DNA of 64,000 nucleotides from Myxococcales bacterium (GTDB lineage Bacteria; Myxococcota; Myxococcia; Myxococcales; Myxococcaceae): assembly GCA_030681895.1 (NCBI GenBank), contig JAUXRI010000315.1, positions 1-64,000 on the forward strand, read 5' to 3'. This document shows positions 46,308 through 55,887 of this stretch, piece after piece (the stretch's first letter is position 1; each line of letters opens with the position of its first letter). The position numbers and the translations under genes are program-made. The notes under the pieces are model-generated. The model made no database searches and was not told the DNA's origin. It saw only the letters and a list, made by a program, of their open reading frames with translations.

Positions 46308-48191
46308 GTGCGTCTGCGGCTGCTCGTCGTCCTCCTCATCGGCGTCGGCTCGGGGTGCGCCGCCTCTCGGTCAGTCGAGAAGACCGACCTCGCCGGCTGG
46401 CAGACGCTGCCGCTGCGCGCTGCGACGTTCGCCGGCTACGACACGACGTCGCTGCTGCTCACGATGCGAGACGGCGTTCGTGTGGCCATCGACGTGCACC
46501 TGCCGCACGGTCTTCCGTCCGGCATCCGGGTGCCCACCATTCTGAGGCAGACCCGCTACAGCCGGCGCATCGTCTACCGTTTCCCCTTCGACGGGTTTCT
46601 CCGAGACCGGCGCTACGGCACCACGCGCGACGCCTTCACGAAGCATGGTTACGCCTGGGTCGACGTCGACGTGCGGGGCACCGGGGCCTCTGACGGCGTG
46701 TGGGTGTCGCCCTGGTCTCGCGACGAGGTGGAAGACGGCGCCGAGGTCGTCTCGTGGATTGTCGCGCAGGGCTGGTCGAACGGGCGCGTCGGCGCGATGG
46801 GCATCTCGTACGACGGCGCCGCGGCCGAGTTTCTGGTGCTCAACCGGCACCCCGCCGTGAAGGCCATCGCGCCCCGCTACGCGCCGTTCGACCTCTACCC
46901 CGACATGGTCTTCCCCGGCGGCGTGCACTTCACGTGGATGACGGAGAACTGGAGCCGCTTGAACGGTGCGCTCGACTTCAACGAGCTGAGCCGCTTCTTC
47001 GGAGCGGCCTCCATCGCCGCGGTCGGCATCGCCTCGGTGCCCGGTGAAGAGCGCCCCACCGCCGAGATGAAGGCCCTCCGCGCGCAGAACCTCGACGTGC
47101 ATCGGCTCACCTCGGGGCTGACGTTTCGCGATGACAGCCCGGCCGGGTTTCCTGGCCGAACCATGGAGCTCTACAGCCCGCACACGCGCTTCCTCGAGCT
47201 GAAAGACGCCGGCGTCCCGATGTACGTCGAGACCGGCTGGAGCGACGGCGCCTGCTCCCGTGCGTCGATTCACCGCTTCCTCAACGCGGCGCCCGAGGGC
47301 AGCCGGCTCGTCATCGGCCCATGGGAGCACGGCGGCCGGCAGAACATCAGCCCGTTCACCGCTGAATCGGACACGCAGTTCGACCACGACGGAGAGCTGC
47401 TCCGCTTCTTCGACAAGTACCTGCTCGAGCGCGACGACGGTGAGTCTTCGCGGCCGAAGGTCGCCTGGTACACGGTGGGCGCCGAGACGTGGCGCACCGC
47501 GAGCGACTGGCCGCCGCCGTCGACGCCCATCGAGTTCTTCTTCGGGCCGCAGCGCTCGCTCACCCGTTCTGCTGCTGCGCCGTCGCGTGAGGTCTTCGCG
47601 CTCGACCCGAAGGCGTTCGGCGTGGGCACCAGCGGCCGGTGGAACTCGGTCATCAACCTGCTGGACGAGCCGATGCCTCCCCGCGAGCAGTCCAGCCTCG
47701 ATGCGCGACGGCTGCTCTACACCTCGCCACCACTCGACGCGCCCCTCGAGGTGACGGGCCACCCGAGCCTCGAGCTGGTGCTCGCTGCCGACGCTCCCGA
47801 CACGGCCGTCTTCGTGTTCCTCGAAGACGTCGACGAAGCCGGCCGCGCCTGGGTGGTGACGGAAGGAACGCTCCGTGCGGTGCACCGCAAGACGTCTGAC
47901 GCGGGCCCCTACCGGACGATGACGCCCTGGCGCAGCTACCTGCGGGCCGACGGGCAACCGCTGGTGGTGGGCGAGCCGGCGACGCTCGACATCGAGCTCC
48001 TCCCCACCTCGTGGCGCTTCGCGGCCGGTCATCGCGTGCGCGTCTCGCTCGCAGGCGTCGACACCGACCACTTCGCCGCCATTCCCGGCGCAGCCACCCG
48101 GTGGACGGTGTCGCTGGGCGAGGGTGGCTCGCGGCTCACGCTCCCTGTGGCGTCGGCGCCGTCCAGCAGCACGCAGGCGAACTCGCGCTGA
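46308..48191 (+). CDS. CocE/NonD-family lipoprotein hydrolase
   Basis: 627 residues from GTG 46308. The signal peptide ends VGSGC (lipid Cys17). An alpha/beta hydrolase domain carries GISYDG with nucleophile Ser167; the later ETGWSDG and PWEHGG segments hold the acid and His. The C-terminal jelly-roll domain of the peptidase S15/cocaine esterase family begins after residue 380. Such enzymes cleave esters, amides or acyl-dipeptides; the substrate is unknown. It faces outward as a lipoprotein. Confidence 0.9.
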   Translation: MRLRLLVVLLIGVGSGCAASRSVEKTDLAGWQTLPLRAATFAGYDTTSLLLTMRDGVRVAIDVHLPHGLPSGIRVPTILRQTRYSRRIVYRFPFDGFLRDRRYGTTRDAFTKHGYAWVDVDVRGTGASDGVWVSPWSRDEVEDGAEVVSWIVAQGWSNGRVGAMGISYDGAAAEFLVLNRHPAVKAIAPRYAPFDLYPDMVFPGGVHFTWMTENWSRLNGALDFNELSRFFGAASIAAVGIASVPGEERPTAEMKALRAQNLDVHRLTSGLTFRDDSPAGFPGRTMELYSPHTRFLELKDAGVPMYVETGWSDGACSRASIHRFLNAAPEGSRLVIGPWEHGGRQNISPFTAESDTQFDHDGELLRFFDKYLLERDDGESSRPKVAWYTVGAETWRTASDWPPPSTPIEFFFGPQRSLTRSAAAPSREVFALDPKAFGVGTSGRWNSVINLLDEPMPPREQSSLDARRLLYTSPPLDAPLEVTGHPSLELVLAADAPDTAVFVFLEDVDEAGRAWVVTEGTLRAVHRKTSDAGPYRTMTPWRSYLRADGQPLVVGEPATLDIELLPTSWRFAAGHRVRVSLAGVDTDHFAAIPGAATRWTVSLGEGGSRLTLPVASAPSSSTQANSR

Positions 48192-48337
48192 ACGTGGTGG
48201 CCGAAGTCGACGGGTGACGTCGACGGCCGTCGAAACCCGTCAGGCCTCGGCGTGGCGTCCACCGTCTCCGAGGGAAGCGGTGCTGGCACGGTGACTGCTC
48301 TGGGCTCCTGCCAATCCCCCCTGGCCGGAGTCACCGA

Positions 48338-49879
48338 ATGTCCCGATTGGTCCTGCTGTCGTCGCTCCTCACCGTCTCGTCTGCGGCGCACGCGTTCTCC
48401 ATTGGCACCGTCGCGACGAAGGGCTGTCACGAGCGCATCACCCTCGAGGCCGCGCGCGCCGCAGGCCTCGTTCCAACCGCTGACGTCACCATCGAAGACC
48501 GCGCGCTCCTCGCGACGCTCCCCTTCAACGTCGAGGGCGCGTGGGACCGCGGCACGCTCGCGCTGCTCATCGGGCTGCGCGACCCCGACTTCCACGGCGT
48601 GGCCGCGTCTGACTTCGTCAGGCTCTCCGAGGTGCACCTCTCGCCAGTGCTTCAGCAGGAGCACTGTCTGCGCGCGCCCGGTGAGGATGAGGGACGTGGA
48701 GACCAGGAGGCCCTCGTCAGCTGCAGGGTCTTCATCGCGAACGAGCTGCGCCTCGCGGCGAACGCAGCGCCAGGCGCGACCGAGGCGGTCCTCGTCGCGC
48801 TCACCAACCAGACGACGTCGGTGCAGCTGCCCTCTGCCGAGTTCCACCTGGGGCGCGCGCTGCACGCGCTGCAAGACGGCTTCGCGCACACCCTTCGCAC
48901 CGAGGACTTCAGCACCGTGCGCTCGGTGTTCAACTACGTCGACCCGCTCGTGGGCAGTGGCTACCAGCGTGCTCGCGACGGCCACCCGCACCTCTCGGAG
49001 TACGACGCCTGCGACGAGGGCACGGCCGCCGCGCGCGCCCGGGTCGCGACCGAAGCCTCACGTGACGTCATCGCCGCGCTCACACGGCAGCGCGAGAGCG
49101 CCGAGGCCCGCATGTCGACCGCCGAGCGCGTGCTCGACCGCGTGCTCGTGTACCAGCCGGCCTGTGACGATGGCGCTGCGTGGTGCACCGAGGCCGACGC
49201 GCTGCTCCTGCAGACGCTCCCGCCGGCGGTTGGGTGCAACGTCTCGCCTGCGCAGCCCCTGTCGATGCTCGTGCTCCTCGTCCTCTTCGCGGTGGCTCGT
49301 CGGGCCCAGCTGCGCCGTCGCCTGACGCTCTTCGGCGCAGTCGCGGTGCTGGCGTTGCCGCTCGCCGCGCGCGCAGATGAGGCGCAGCAGGTCACCGAGA
49401 CGTCCACGGCGCCTGCCGTTCCCTTCGCGCTCCGGCTTCGTCCCGCGGTGAGCCTTGGCGTCTCGGCCGAGCGTGGCGCTGGCGTGGTGTCGGTGGGCGT
49501 GCGGCTGCCGCTCCAGGGCCGCTTCGAGCTGTACGGGGACGTCGAGTTCAACCCGTGGTTCGACGCGCTCGCCGGCAAGGTGAGCGCAGGCGCTCTCAAC
49601 TCTGTGGTGGGGGCCACGGTGCGCTGGGCGAGCGTCGGTGCCGTGGAGCTGCGTTCAGGCCTTGGTCTCGGCGTGAGCGTGTTGCTGCACGACACCGTCG
49701 CCGCCCGCGCCGGAGCCCTCGGCCCCTTCGCGCAGCTCGCCGTCATCAACGTGCTCATCCCCGGTCCCGGCTCGACGCGCTTCGAGGTGCGCCCCGATGC
49801 AGTGCTCAGCATTCCGTCGGTGCGCGGCGTGCCGCTCGTGTACCACCAGTACCGCATGGTTCTGACGATGCGCTTCTGA
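48338..49879 (+). CDS. Phospholipase C-like domain fused to outer-membrane barrel
   Basis: 513 residues, signal peptide ending AHA. Residues 28-200 carry GCHERIT and HLGRALHALQDGFAHT (His170, His176, Asp180, His184), the metal-ligand pattern of zinc phospholipase C/S1-P1-type folds. A MYXO-CTERM-like tail then appears: GC300, a hydrophobic stretch and an Arg cluster. It is followed at once by a second signal-peptide-like run (LTLFGAVAVLALPLAARADE) and a beta-rich domain ending in VLTMRF. It looks like two proteins joined in frame; an internal GTG at 49292 could start the second. Confidence 0.7.
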   Translation: MSRLVLLSSLLTVSSAAHAFSIGTVATKGCHERITLEAARAAGLVPTADVTIEDRALLATLPFNVEGAWDRGTLALLIGLRDPDFHGVAASDFVRLSEVHLSPVLQQEHCLRAPGEDEGRGDQEALVSCRVFIANELRLAANAAPGATEAVLVALTNQTTSVQLPSAEFHLGRALHALQDGFAHTLRTEDFSTVRSVFNYVDPLVGSGYQRARDGHPHLSEYDACDEGTAAARARVATEASRDVIAALTRQRESAEARMSTAERVLDRVLVYQPACDDGAAWCTEADALLLQTLPPAVGCNVSPAQPLSMLVLLVLFAVARRAQLRRRLTLFGAVAVLALPLAARADEAQQVTETSTAPAVPFALRLRPAVSLGVSAERGAGVVSVGVRLPLQGRFELYGDVEFNPWFDALAGKVSAGALNSVVGATVRWASVGAVELRSGLGLGVSVLLHDTVAARAGALGPFAQLAVINVLIPGPGSTRFEVRPDAVLSIPSVRGVPLVYHQYRMVLTMRF

Positions 49880-49993
49880 GGAGGGGAGACGCCGTTTGAC
49901 GGGCGATGACGGACTTCGCCGGATGGTGTCGGGCCCGGAGCGGGCGTCCCCGAGGGGCCGAGCACCGGCCTGAGGATTGCTAAGGACTCCGAC

Positions 49994-50367
49994 ATGCGCA
50001 CGATGCTGCTGGGGTCGATGCTGATGCTGGTGCTGAGCGGGTGTCTCACACGTTCGCGAGCGTCGCGTTGGCCGCAGCACACGAGGCGCTTCCGTGTCCT
50101 TCCCTGATGCAGGACGCCCACAGCGCCGGGCTCGACCAGCAGGCCGATGCGCGGTGGAACGAGGGTCAAACGCAGGCCATGTTCGGCGTGCTCCTCGGTG
50201 GCGGCGTCGGCTCGACGCAAGAGGTGGGCGCGCCGCGGCGCCGGATTTTCAAGGGCTGCGGCGTGCTGTTGCAGTGCGACGTCACGTACCCGATGCGGGA
50301 TTCTCCTCGAGCGACGTGCGTGCGGCTCGAGCCGGAGGCCTTCACCGCTCAGCAAGAGGGGCTCTGA
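49994..50367 (+). pseudogene. Small lipoprotein gene, frameshifted paralogue
   Basis: The start (MRTMLLGSMLMLVLSGC, lipobox) closely matches the intact paralogue at 50900-51265. The frame changes at about 50051-50071. The remainder (ALPCPSLMQDAHSAGLDQQADARWNEG...LQCDVTYPMRDSPRATCVRLEP) continues in a different frame to the stop at 50367. One missing base would restore it. The two copies flank an unrelated lipoprotein gene. Confidence 0.75.
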
Positions 50368-50867
50368 TGACACGACACTCGAAGACGACTGGTGCTTGCT
50401 CGCCTCGTCGCGACTTGAAAGCACCGTGGCTCGCCGTCGCGGCGCTCGCGCTCCTCGGACAGGGCTGTGTCGAGGCGCTCGTCCTCGGTGGCGGCCTGGG
50501 CATGGAACACATCAAGAACACCGAGCGGCAGCCCACCATCACCTTCCACAACGGCTTGTCCGAGCCGGTCTGCGCCATCAACCTCTGGCGCGCGTCGCAG
50601 CCGGCCGCCGAGGCCGACGCCAACTGGCTCGAGCTCACCGACCTGACGCGGCTCGACCCAGGGCAGCAGGTCTCCGTCGGCATCCGTCCGCGGGACAGCG
50701 CCTATCAACTGCGCGCGCTGGGGTGCGGTGGCCGTGCGAGTTCTCTCTACAGCGTGTCGCTGTCCGAGCTCATTCCGGGGTCGAGGGTCACGCTCGGGGC
50801 GCCGCCGCCAACGCCAACGCCAACACCGACGTCGCCGCCCACGCTGCCGGCGGCGGTGGGGCTGTGA
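50367..50867 (+). CDS. Lipoprotein of unknown function
   Basis: 166 residues; ATG 50367 shares a base with the stop of the upstream frame. Signal peptide with lipobox LLGQGC. The mature domain (TITFHNGLSEPVCAINLW...VSVGIRPRDSAYQLRALGCGG) looks like a small beta-sandwich with one Cys pair. The C-terminus is a Pro/Thr repeat tail. No family recognised. Probably one operon with the flanking paralogues. Confidence 0.65.
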   Translation: MTRHSKTTGACSPRRDLKAPWLAVAALALLGQGCVEALVLGGGLGMEHIKNTERQPTITFHNGLSEPVCAINLWRASQPAAEADANWLELTDLTRLDPGQQVSVGIRPRDSAYQLRALGCGGRASSLYSVSLSELIPGSRVTLGAPPPTPTPTPTSPPTLPAAVGL

Positions 50868-50899
50868 GTCACGGGTGTGTTGCGAACCTGAGGTTCACC

Positions 50900-51265
50900 A
50901 TGCGAACAGTGGTGCTGGGGTCGATGTTGCTGCTGAGCGGGTGTCTTCGGTCTCGCGAGGCCGCGATGGCGGCGGCACAGGAGGCGCTCCCCTGTCCCTC
51001 GCTGACGCAGGACGGCCACAGTGCCCGGCTCGACCAGCAGGCCGATGCGATGTGGAACGAGGCGCAATCGCTGGCCACGATGGGCCTGCTCCTCGGCGGG
51101 GGCGGCGGCGGCAACGTGCAAGAGGTCGGCGCGCCCCGGAGACGGTTCTTCGAAGGCTGCGGCGTGCGGTTGCAGTGCGACATCACGTACGTGGTGCGAA
51201 ATTGTCCTCGAGCGACCTGCGTGCGGGTCGAGCCGACGCCTTCCACCGAATCGCCGGGGCTCTGA
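50900..51265 (+). CDS. Small Cys-containing lipoprotein, intact copy
   Basis: 121 residues, signal peptide MRTVVLGSMLLLSGC with a lipobox. The helical opening AMAAAQEALPCPSLTQDGHSARLDQQADAMW is followed by a Gly-rich turn and a C-terminal CGVRLQCDITYVVRNCPRATC cluster. No known family. Paralogous to the frameshifted gene at 49994-50367. Confidence 0.65.
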   Translation: MRTVVLGSMLLLSGCLRSREAAMAAAQEALPCPSLTQDGHSARLDQQADAMWNEAQSLATMGLLLGGGGGGNVQEVGAPRRRFFEGCGVRLQCDITYVVRNCPRATCVRVEPTPSTESPGL

Positions 51266-51322
51266 GGACACGACCTGCAGCGGCCGCTGTCCGAGTCACC
51301 CGCGTTCGAGGCTCACGCTGGG

Positions 51323-52048
51323 CTACTTCGCAGCGGTCCAGCGGCTCTCGAGCACCATCTTCCCCGTGAAGCGCCACGGCGTCTTCCCCGGGCCCGGGTT
51401 GAAGGTGAAGTTCGCCGGCGCCTGCAGCGCGAGCGACGAGCGCCACGAGTCGGTCTTCACCGTGCCGCTCCAGACGAGCGTGAAGCTCTGGTCCAGCACG
51501 GGCATGACCTGCACCAGGCGCACGGCGTACGCGCCCGGCGTCTTCGTGCACTCCGCGGTGGCGTCGCTGAGCGGGGCCTGGTCGTCGCGGAGCGCCAGCA
51601 GCGCCATCACCACTTTCTGGGTGGCCTTCGCGACGGCCGCTCGAGTGGCCTCGTCGCAGGTGGCGCCCGACTTCGACGCCGCGATGATGGGGTCGACCCC
51701 GATGAGGGTGCTCGCGAGCGACGGGAGCCACGGAGGGCCCGCCTGGCGTTTCCCCGGCGTCAGCTCGGTCAACGCGGCTTCCCCGTAGCTGGGCTCGATG
51801 CGCCAGGAGCGCCCCTTCAAGCTCTGCGGACCCGACGTGATGGTGAGCGTGAGCTTGCGCACCTCGTCTTCGCCGGACTCGAGCACCTCGACGTCGAAGG
51901 TCAGCTTTCCGAGCTGCTTCGCGGGGTGCGCCTCGGTGTTCGAGGGCAGACCCGCCACCTTCGACTCGCGGACGTCGGTCACCGTCCACGTGAAGTGCGT
52001 ATGCGCGGCGGGGCTCGCCGCGAGGACGACCAGGAGCGTCGTCAGCAT
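51323..52048 (-). CDS. Secreted protein, third gene of CsgG/FlgO operon
   Basis: 241 residues. ATG 52048 shares a base with the upstream stop (TGATG). Signal peptide MLTTLLVVLAASPAAHT. The mature domain is beta-rich (FTWTVTDVRESKV; LTLTITSGPQSLKG; FTLVWSGTVKTDSWRSSLAL) with a central helical stretch and one Cys pair (TCDEATRA; AECTKTPG). No family recognised. Context suggests it works with the two CsgG/FlgO-like proteins. Confidence 0.65.
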   Translation of the reverse strand: MLTTLLVVLAASPAAHTHFTWTVTDVRESKVAGLPSNTEAHPAKQLGKLTFDVEVLESGEDEVRKLTLTITSGPQSLKGRSWRIEPSYGEAALTELTPGKRQAGPPWLPSLASTLIGVDPIIAASKSGATCDEATRAAVAKATQKVVMALLALRDDQAPLSDATAECTKTPGAYAVRLVQVMPVLDQSFTLVWSGTVKTDSWRSSLALQAPANFTFNPGPGKTPWRFTGKMVLESRWTAAK

Positions 52049-52743
52049 CACAGCGCCAGCTCTGCCAGGCCGAGCCGCGCGAGCATGAAGTCAGGGTTCG
52101 CCTTCACGACCTCCTCGAGCTGCTGCTTCGCTTTCTTCGGGTCCTTGTTGTCCATCGACTCGAGGGCCTTCGCGTACTCAGCGACCGTCTTGAGCGGCAG
52201 CTTGCCCTTGGCTGACTTCGCGAACGCAGGGCGAGGTGTCGGCTTTGGTGGCGGAGCGAGCGCGGCCTTCGCAGCGGCGGCCACCAGCACCGCGTCGACG
52301 TCAGCGGCGAGCTTCTGCTCGAGCGGAAAGAAGTCGTCGGTCTTGCCCGAGGTGCCGACGCCCTTGAGCGTGGCCGAGGTCTCGACCTCGAAGACGCGCG
52401 CGTCGAGCCGCATGGTGCCGCCCATCACGAAGTAGCCGCCCACCACGATGAACTTTGCCTGGAGCAGCTTGCCGACCTGCAGCGCCGCGGCGGGATCGAT
52501 TTTCTGCGTCTTCGCGAGGTTCAGCTCGGCGAGGGCCTCTTGCAGCTTCGCGCGCTCGACGACGCGGTACGCATCACGGCCGGCGAGGTCGGTGATGAGC
52601 ATCTGCGTGATGCCCTTGCGCAGGGTGAGGAGCTCGTCGTCCTTCCCGTCGTAGTCGAAGTACAGGATGGCGACGGTCGGCGGCTCTGCAGCGAGCGCCA
52701 CGCGCGCGAGGAACACCAGCACCAGCGACAGGAGGGTTCTCAT
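52048..52743 (-). CDS. CsgG/FlgO-like envelope protein, short copy
   Basis: 231 residues from ATG 52743, overlapping the upstream stop (ATGA). Signal peptide MRTLLSLVLVFLARVALA. The domain VAILYFDYDGKDDELLTLRKGITQMLITDL...VVERAKLQEALAEL...FIVVGGYFV...RLDARVFEVET matches the CsgG/FlgO/LpoB-type fold. A short TPR-like tail follows. These folds sit at the outer membrane or periplasm in curli secretion, flagella and peptidoglycan control; the role here is unknown. Confidence 0.78.
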   Translation of the reverse strand: MRTLLSLVLVFLARVALAAEPPTVAILYFDYDGKDDELLTLRKGITQMLITDLAGRDAYRVVERAKLQEALAELNLAKTQKIDPAAALQVGKLLQAKFIVVGGYFVMGGTMRLDARVFEVETSATLKGVGTSGKTDDFFPLEQKLAADVDAVLVAAAAKAALAPPPKPTPRPAFAKSAKGKLPLKTVAEYAKALESMDNKDPKKAKQQLEEVVKANPDFMLARLGLAELAL

Positions 52744-53930
52744 TTCTTCACCTTGGACGCGTAGAGGGCGATGAGCTTGCGCATCACCGCTTCGTTCTTG
52801 TGCAGCGAGACGCGCCAGTCTTCGGGGTCGAGCTTCTTCAGGTCCTCTTCGCGCTCTTCGTCCCACTCGCGCATCGCTTCGGCGCGGTCGCGCGTTGCCT
52901 CGGCCTTCAGGGACATGAGGAGCCCGCGGCAATACGACTTCGGGTAGTCGTCGGTCGGGTAGCGCGCGATGAAGTACTCACACGCTTTGGGAATGTTCTC
53001 CCACTGCGTCGGGTCCCCGGTGTGGCGGTAGACGATTTGAAGTCCGCCCATCGCGACCGCGGGCAGCCCATTCACGGCTGGCGGCGTCAGGTCGTTCTCG
53101 GCGAGCCAGAGGAGCAGCTCGACCTTGCGCTTCTGCTCGTCGGTCTTCCCTTCCTGCAGTTGGCTCAACAGCGTCGCCACCTTCTGGGGAAAGTCCTTCG
53201 CCTTCGGGTCGAGCGCCTTCCGCATCGCGTCGGCCGTCTGCACCTTCGCGTCGTCGTCGCGCTTGAAGATGACGGCGAGGCGCTCGGTGGCCGTCTTCGC
53301 CGCGCGGTAGTTCGGGTCCGCCGCGAGCGCTGCCTCGAAGTGCGCGCGGGCCTTCGCTTCGTCGCCAGCGTCCTTCGCGGTGAGGCCGGCCGCGTAGTTC
53401 GAGAACGCGTCGAAGCTCTCGGTGGCGTTGCTGCGCAGCTTCGTCTTCTCGGTGAGCTGCAGCTTCACGTCGAGCGCCTTGATGAGCAGCTCCACCAGCT
53501 CCTTCTCGAGCGCGAAGAACTCGTCCTTCTTCCCTTCGACCTTCTCGCTGAACATCACCTTGCTGGCCGGCACGTCGAAGAGCCGCGCGTCGAGGCGCAT
53601 CGTCTCGGCCGACACGACGTAGCCACCGACGAGCAGGTAGCGGGCCGAGAGTCCCTTGCCCAACTTGAGCGCGTTCTTCGGGTCGATGAACTTCGTCTTC
53701 GACAGCTTGAGCTCGTCGAGCGCGAGGTTGAGCTTGTCGCGCTCCACCAGTTGCAGCGACTGCACGTTCGAGAGGTCGGTGATCAACATGTCGGCGAGGC
53801 CGCGCGCGAGCGGCTCGTAGCCCGCCTCGAGCGAGTTGTTGTCGAAGTACGCGATGGCGACCGACAGCGGTTTGTCCGCCAGGGCACCGCAGCTGAGCAA
53901 CGCGCTCACCATGAGAAAGATTCGAGCCAT
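52740..53930 (-). CDS. CsgG/FlgO-like protein with TPR tail, long copy
   Basis: 396 residues, signal peptide MARIFLMVSALLSCGALA. The N-terminal domain of about 160 residues is paralogous to the next gene (IAYFDNNSLEAGYEPLARGLADMLITDL; VERDKLNLALDELKL; LVGGYVV). The C-terminal half is helical and TPR-like (AAGLTAKDAGDEAKARAHFEAALAADPNY). First gene of the three-gene run. Divergent from the hybrid kinase, so a shared control region (53931-54020) is possible. Confidence 0.8.
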   Translation of the reverse strand: MARIFLMVSALLSCGALADKPLSVAIAYFDNNSLEAGYEPLARGLADMLITDLSNVQSLQLVERDKLNLALDELKLSKTKFIDPKNALKLGKGLSARYLLVGGYVVSAETMRLDARLFDVPASKVMFSEKVEGKKDEFFALEKELVELLIKALDVKLQLTEKTKLRSNATESFDAFSNYAAGLTAKDAGDEAKARAHFEAALAADPNYRAAKTATERLAVIFKRDDDAKVQTADAMRKALDPKAKDFPQKVATLLSQLQEGKTDEQKRKVELLLWLAENDLTPPAVNGLPAVAMGGLQIVYRHTGDPTQWENIPKACEYFIARYPTDDYPKSYCRGLLMSLKAEATRDRAEAMREWDEEREEDLKKLDPEDWRVSLHKNEAVMRKLIALYASKVKK

Positions 53931-54020
53931 GCGCCGGGCTTGTACTTCATTCGGTGACGATCGTTCGAGTCAGAGGGGTTGCGCGCGGAACGTCGGTACG
54001 TGAGGGTTCGTCGCGGGGGC

Positions 54021-55820
54021 ATGGGTGTGACGACCGACTTCACGTTCCGAACGATGTTCGAGCAGTCGCCTGCCTTGTGCCTGCTGCTCGACACGCGCTT
54101 CTTCATCGTCGCCGCGACCGACGCGTACCTCTCCGCCACGATGACCGTGCGCGACCACATCGTCGGGCGTTCGCTCTTCGACGTCTTCCCCGACAACCCC
54201 GACGACCCGGCCGCTGATGGCGTGCGCAACCTGAAGGCCTCGCTCGAGCGGGTGCGCACGACGGCTCGCGCCGACGCCATGGCCGTGCAGAAGTACGACG
54301 TGCGCCGGCCCGAGGCCGAGGGTGGGGGCTTCGAGGTGCGGCACTGGAGCCCACGCAACTGGCCCGTCCTCGAAGGCGGCGCCCTGGCCTTCATCGTTCA
54401 TCAAGTCGAAGACGTGACGGCACTCATGCAACTGCGCGAGCGGGCCGACAACCAGAGCTCGCTCAATGACGCGCTGAAGACCCACGCTGGCCGCATGGAA
54501 GCCGAGGTCGTCAACCGCGCGAAGGAGCTGCAGGTGACGAACACCCAGCTGCGCGCCGCCGAAGAAGAGCTGCGGCGCTTCAACGAGGAGCTCGAACAAC
54601 GCGTTCGAAGCGAGAGTGAAGCGCGCGCACGCGCCGAGGATCAGTTTCGCCAGGCCCAGAAGATGGAAGCGGTTGGGCTGCTCGCGGGCGGCGTCGCGCA
54701 CGACTTCAACAACCTGCTGACGGTGATGCTGAGCTGCAGCGCGCTGGTGCTCGAGGAGCTTCATGAAGGCCACGCCGCGCGCGCCGACATTCTCGACATC
54801 GAAGAGGCCGCGCGCCGTGCCGCCGGGTTGACCAGACAGCTGCTCGCCTTCAGCCGTCGCCAGGTCTTGAGCCCGACGACGCTCAGCCTCAATGACGTCG
54901 TGCTCCAGTCACAGCCGCTGTTGCGTCGGCTGCTGGGTGAAGACATCGAGCTCGCCTCGGTGTGCGCGAAGGAACTCTCGGCGACGCGGGCCGACCGCGG
55001 CCTCATCGAGCAGGTGTTGATGAACCTGGTCGTCAACGCGCGCGACGCCATGCCTCGCGGTGGCACCATCACCATCGAGACGTCCAACCTCGAGCTCGAC
55101 GAGAACTCGGGTGGCTGCCTCGGCGCTGCGCCCGGGCGGTACGTGATGCTGGCCGTCACCGACACCGGCTGCGGCATGACGGAAGACACCAGGGCGCGCC
55201 TGTTCCTGCCCTTCTTCACCACCAAGGCCGTCGGCCGCGGCACGGGGCTCGGCCTCTCGATGGTGCACGGCGTGGTGAAGCAGAGCGGCGGTGAGCTGCT
55301 CGTCTATTCCGTGCTCGGCAAGGGCTCGACCATCAAGGTGTGCCTGCCCCGTGAGGCGAGGGTCGTCGAGGCCGAGGCCGGCGTTGCGTCGGTGGTCGAA
55401 CCCCTGCCTCACGTTCGCCTGCTGCTCGTCGAAGACGAAGAGGCGGTGCGCTCGGTCGCCGTTCGAATCCTCAAACGCGAGGGCGTGTCGGTCATCGCAG
55501 CGTCGTCGCCGCTGGAGGCGCTCGAGCTCTGTCGCGACGAGGCCACCCAATTCGACGTGGTGTTGACCGACGTGGTGATGCCCTCGATGGATGGGCCGAC
55601 CTTCATCGAGCGCCTGGCCGAGGTGCGCAGCGACTTCAGGGTGGTGTTCATGTCGGGGTACACCGGCGGCGCGCTCGTTCACCAACACGTGCTCGCGTCG
55701 AACGCGACCTTCTTGCAGAAGCCCTTCACGCCCGCGCAGTTGCTGGGTCGGCTGCGAGAGGCGTTGAGCGCGCCGATGTGGGGCCCGACGTCGGCCGCCG
55801 GAACACGTCGCTCGTCTTGA
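54021..55820 (+). CDS. Hybrid sensor histidine kinase (PAS-HisKA-HATPase-receiver)
   Basis: 599 residues from ATG 54021; a TTG at 53979 is less likely. An N-terminal PAS domain (about 8-135) is followed by a coiled coil (135-210). The dimerisation/phosphoacceptor region has His227 in GVAHDFNN, then HATPase motifs ([27 protein letters not shown]). The C-terminal receiver has phosphoacceptor Asp517 and Lys567. No transmembrane segment, so cytoplasmic. No separate response regulator is adjacent, so output probably goes through a phosphotransfer protein elsewhere. Confidence 0.92.
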   Translation: MGVTTDFTFRTMFEQSPALCLLLDTRFFIVAATDAYLSATMTVRDHIVGRSLFDVFPDNPDDPAADGVRNLKASLERVRTTARADAMAVQKYDVRRPEAEGGGFEVRHWSPRNWPVLEGGALAFIVHQVEDVTALMQLRERADNQSSLNDALKTHAGRMEAEVVNRAKELQVTNTQLRAAEEELRRFNEELEQRVRSESEARARAEDQFRQAQKMEAVGLLAGGVAHDFNNLLTVMLSCSALVLEELHEGHAARADILDIEEAARRAAGLTRQLLAFSRRQVLSPTTLSLNDVVLQSQPLLRRLLGEDIELASVCAKELSATRADRGLIEQVLMNLVVNARDAMPRGGTITIETSNLELDENSGGCLGAAPGRYVMLAVTDTGCGMTEDTRARLFLPFFTTKAVGRGTGLGLSMVHGVVKQSGGELLVYSVLGKGSTIKVCLPREARVVEAEAGVASVVEPLPHVRLLLVEDEEAVRSVAVRILKREGVSVIAASSPLEALELCRDEATQFDVVLTDVVMPSMDGPTFIERLAEVRSDFRVVFMSGYTGGALVHQHVLASNATFLQKPFTPAQLLGRLREALSAPMWGPTSAAGTRRSS

Positions 55821-55887
55821 AGTGCAGACGGCGGTCGACGCGGCCAGCCGTCAACGAGCCCGGCCGAGCGTGCTAATCATCGCCCTC

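Noticed and set aside
46371-48071. A 566-residue open frame on the minus strand
   Set aside because: It is antisense to the hydrolase gene, whose catalytic motifs and signal peptide are on the plus strand.
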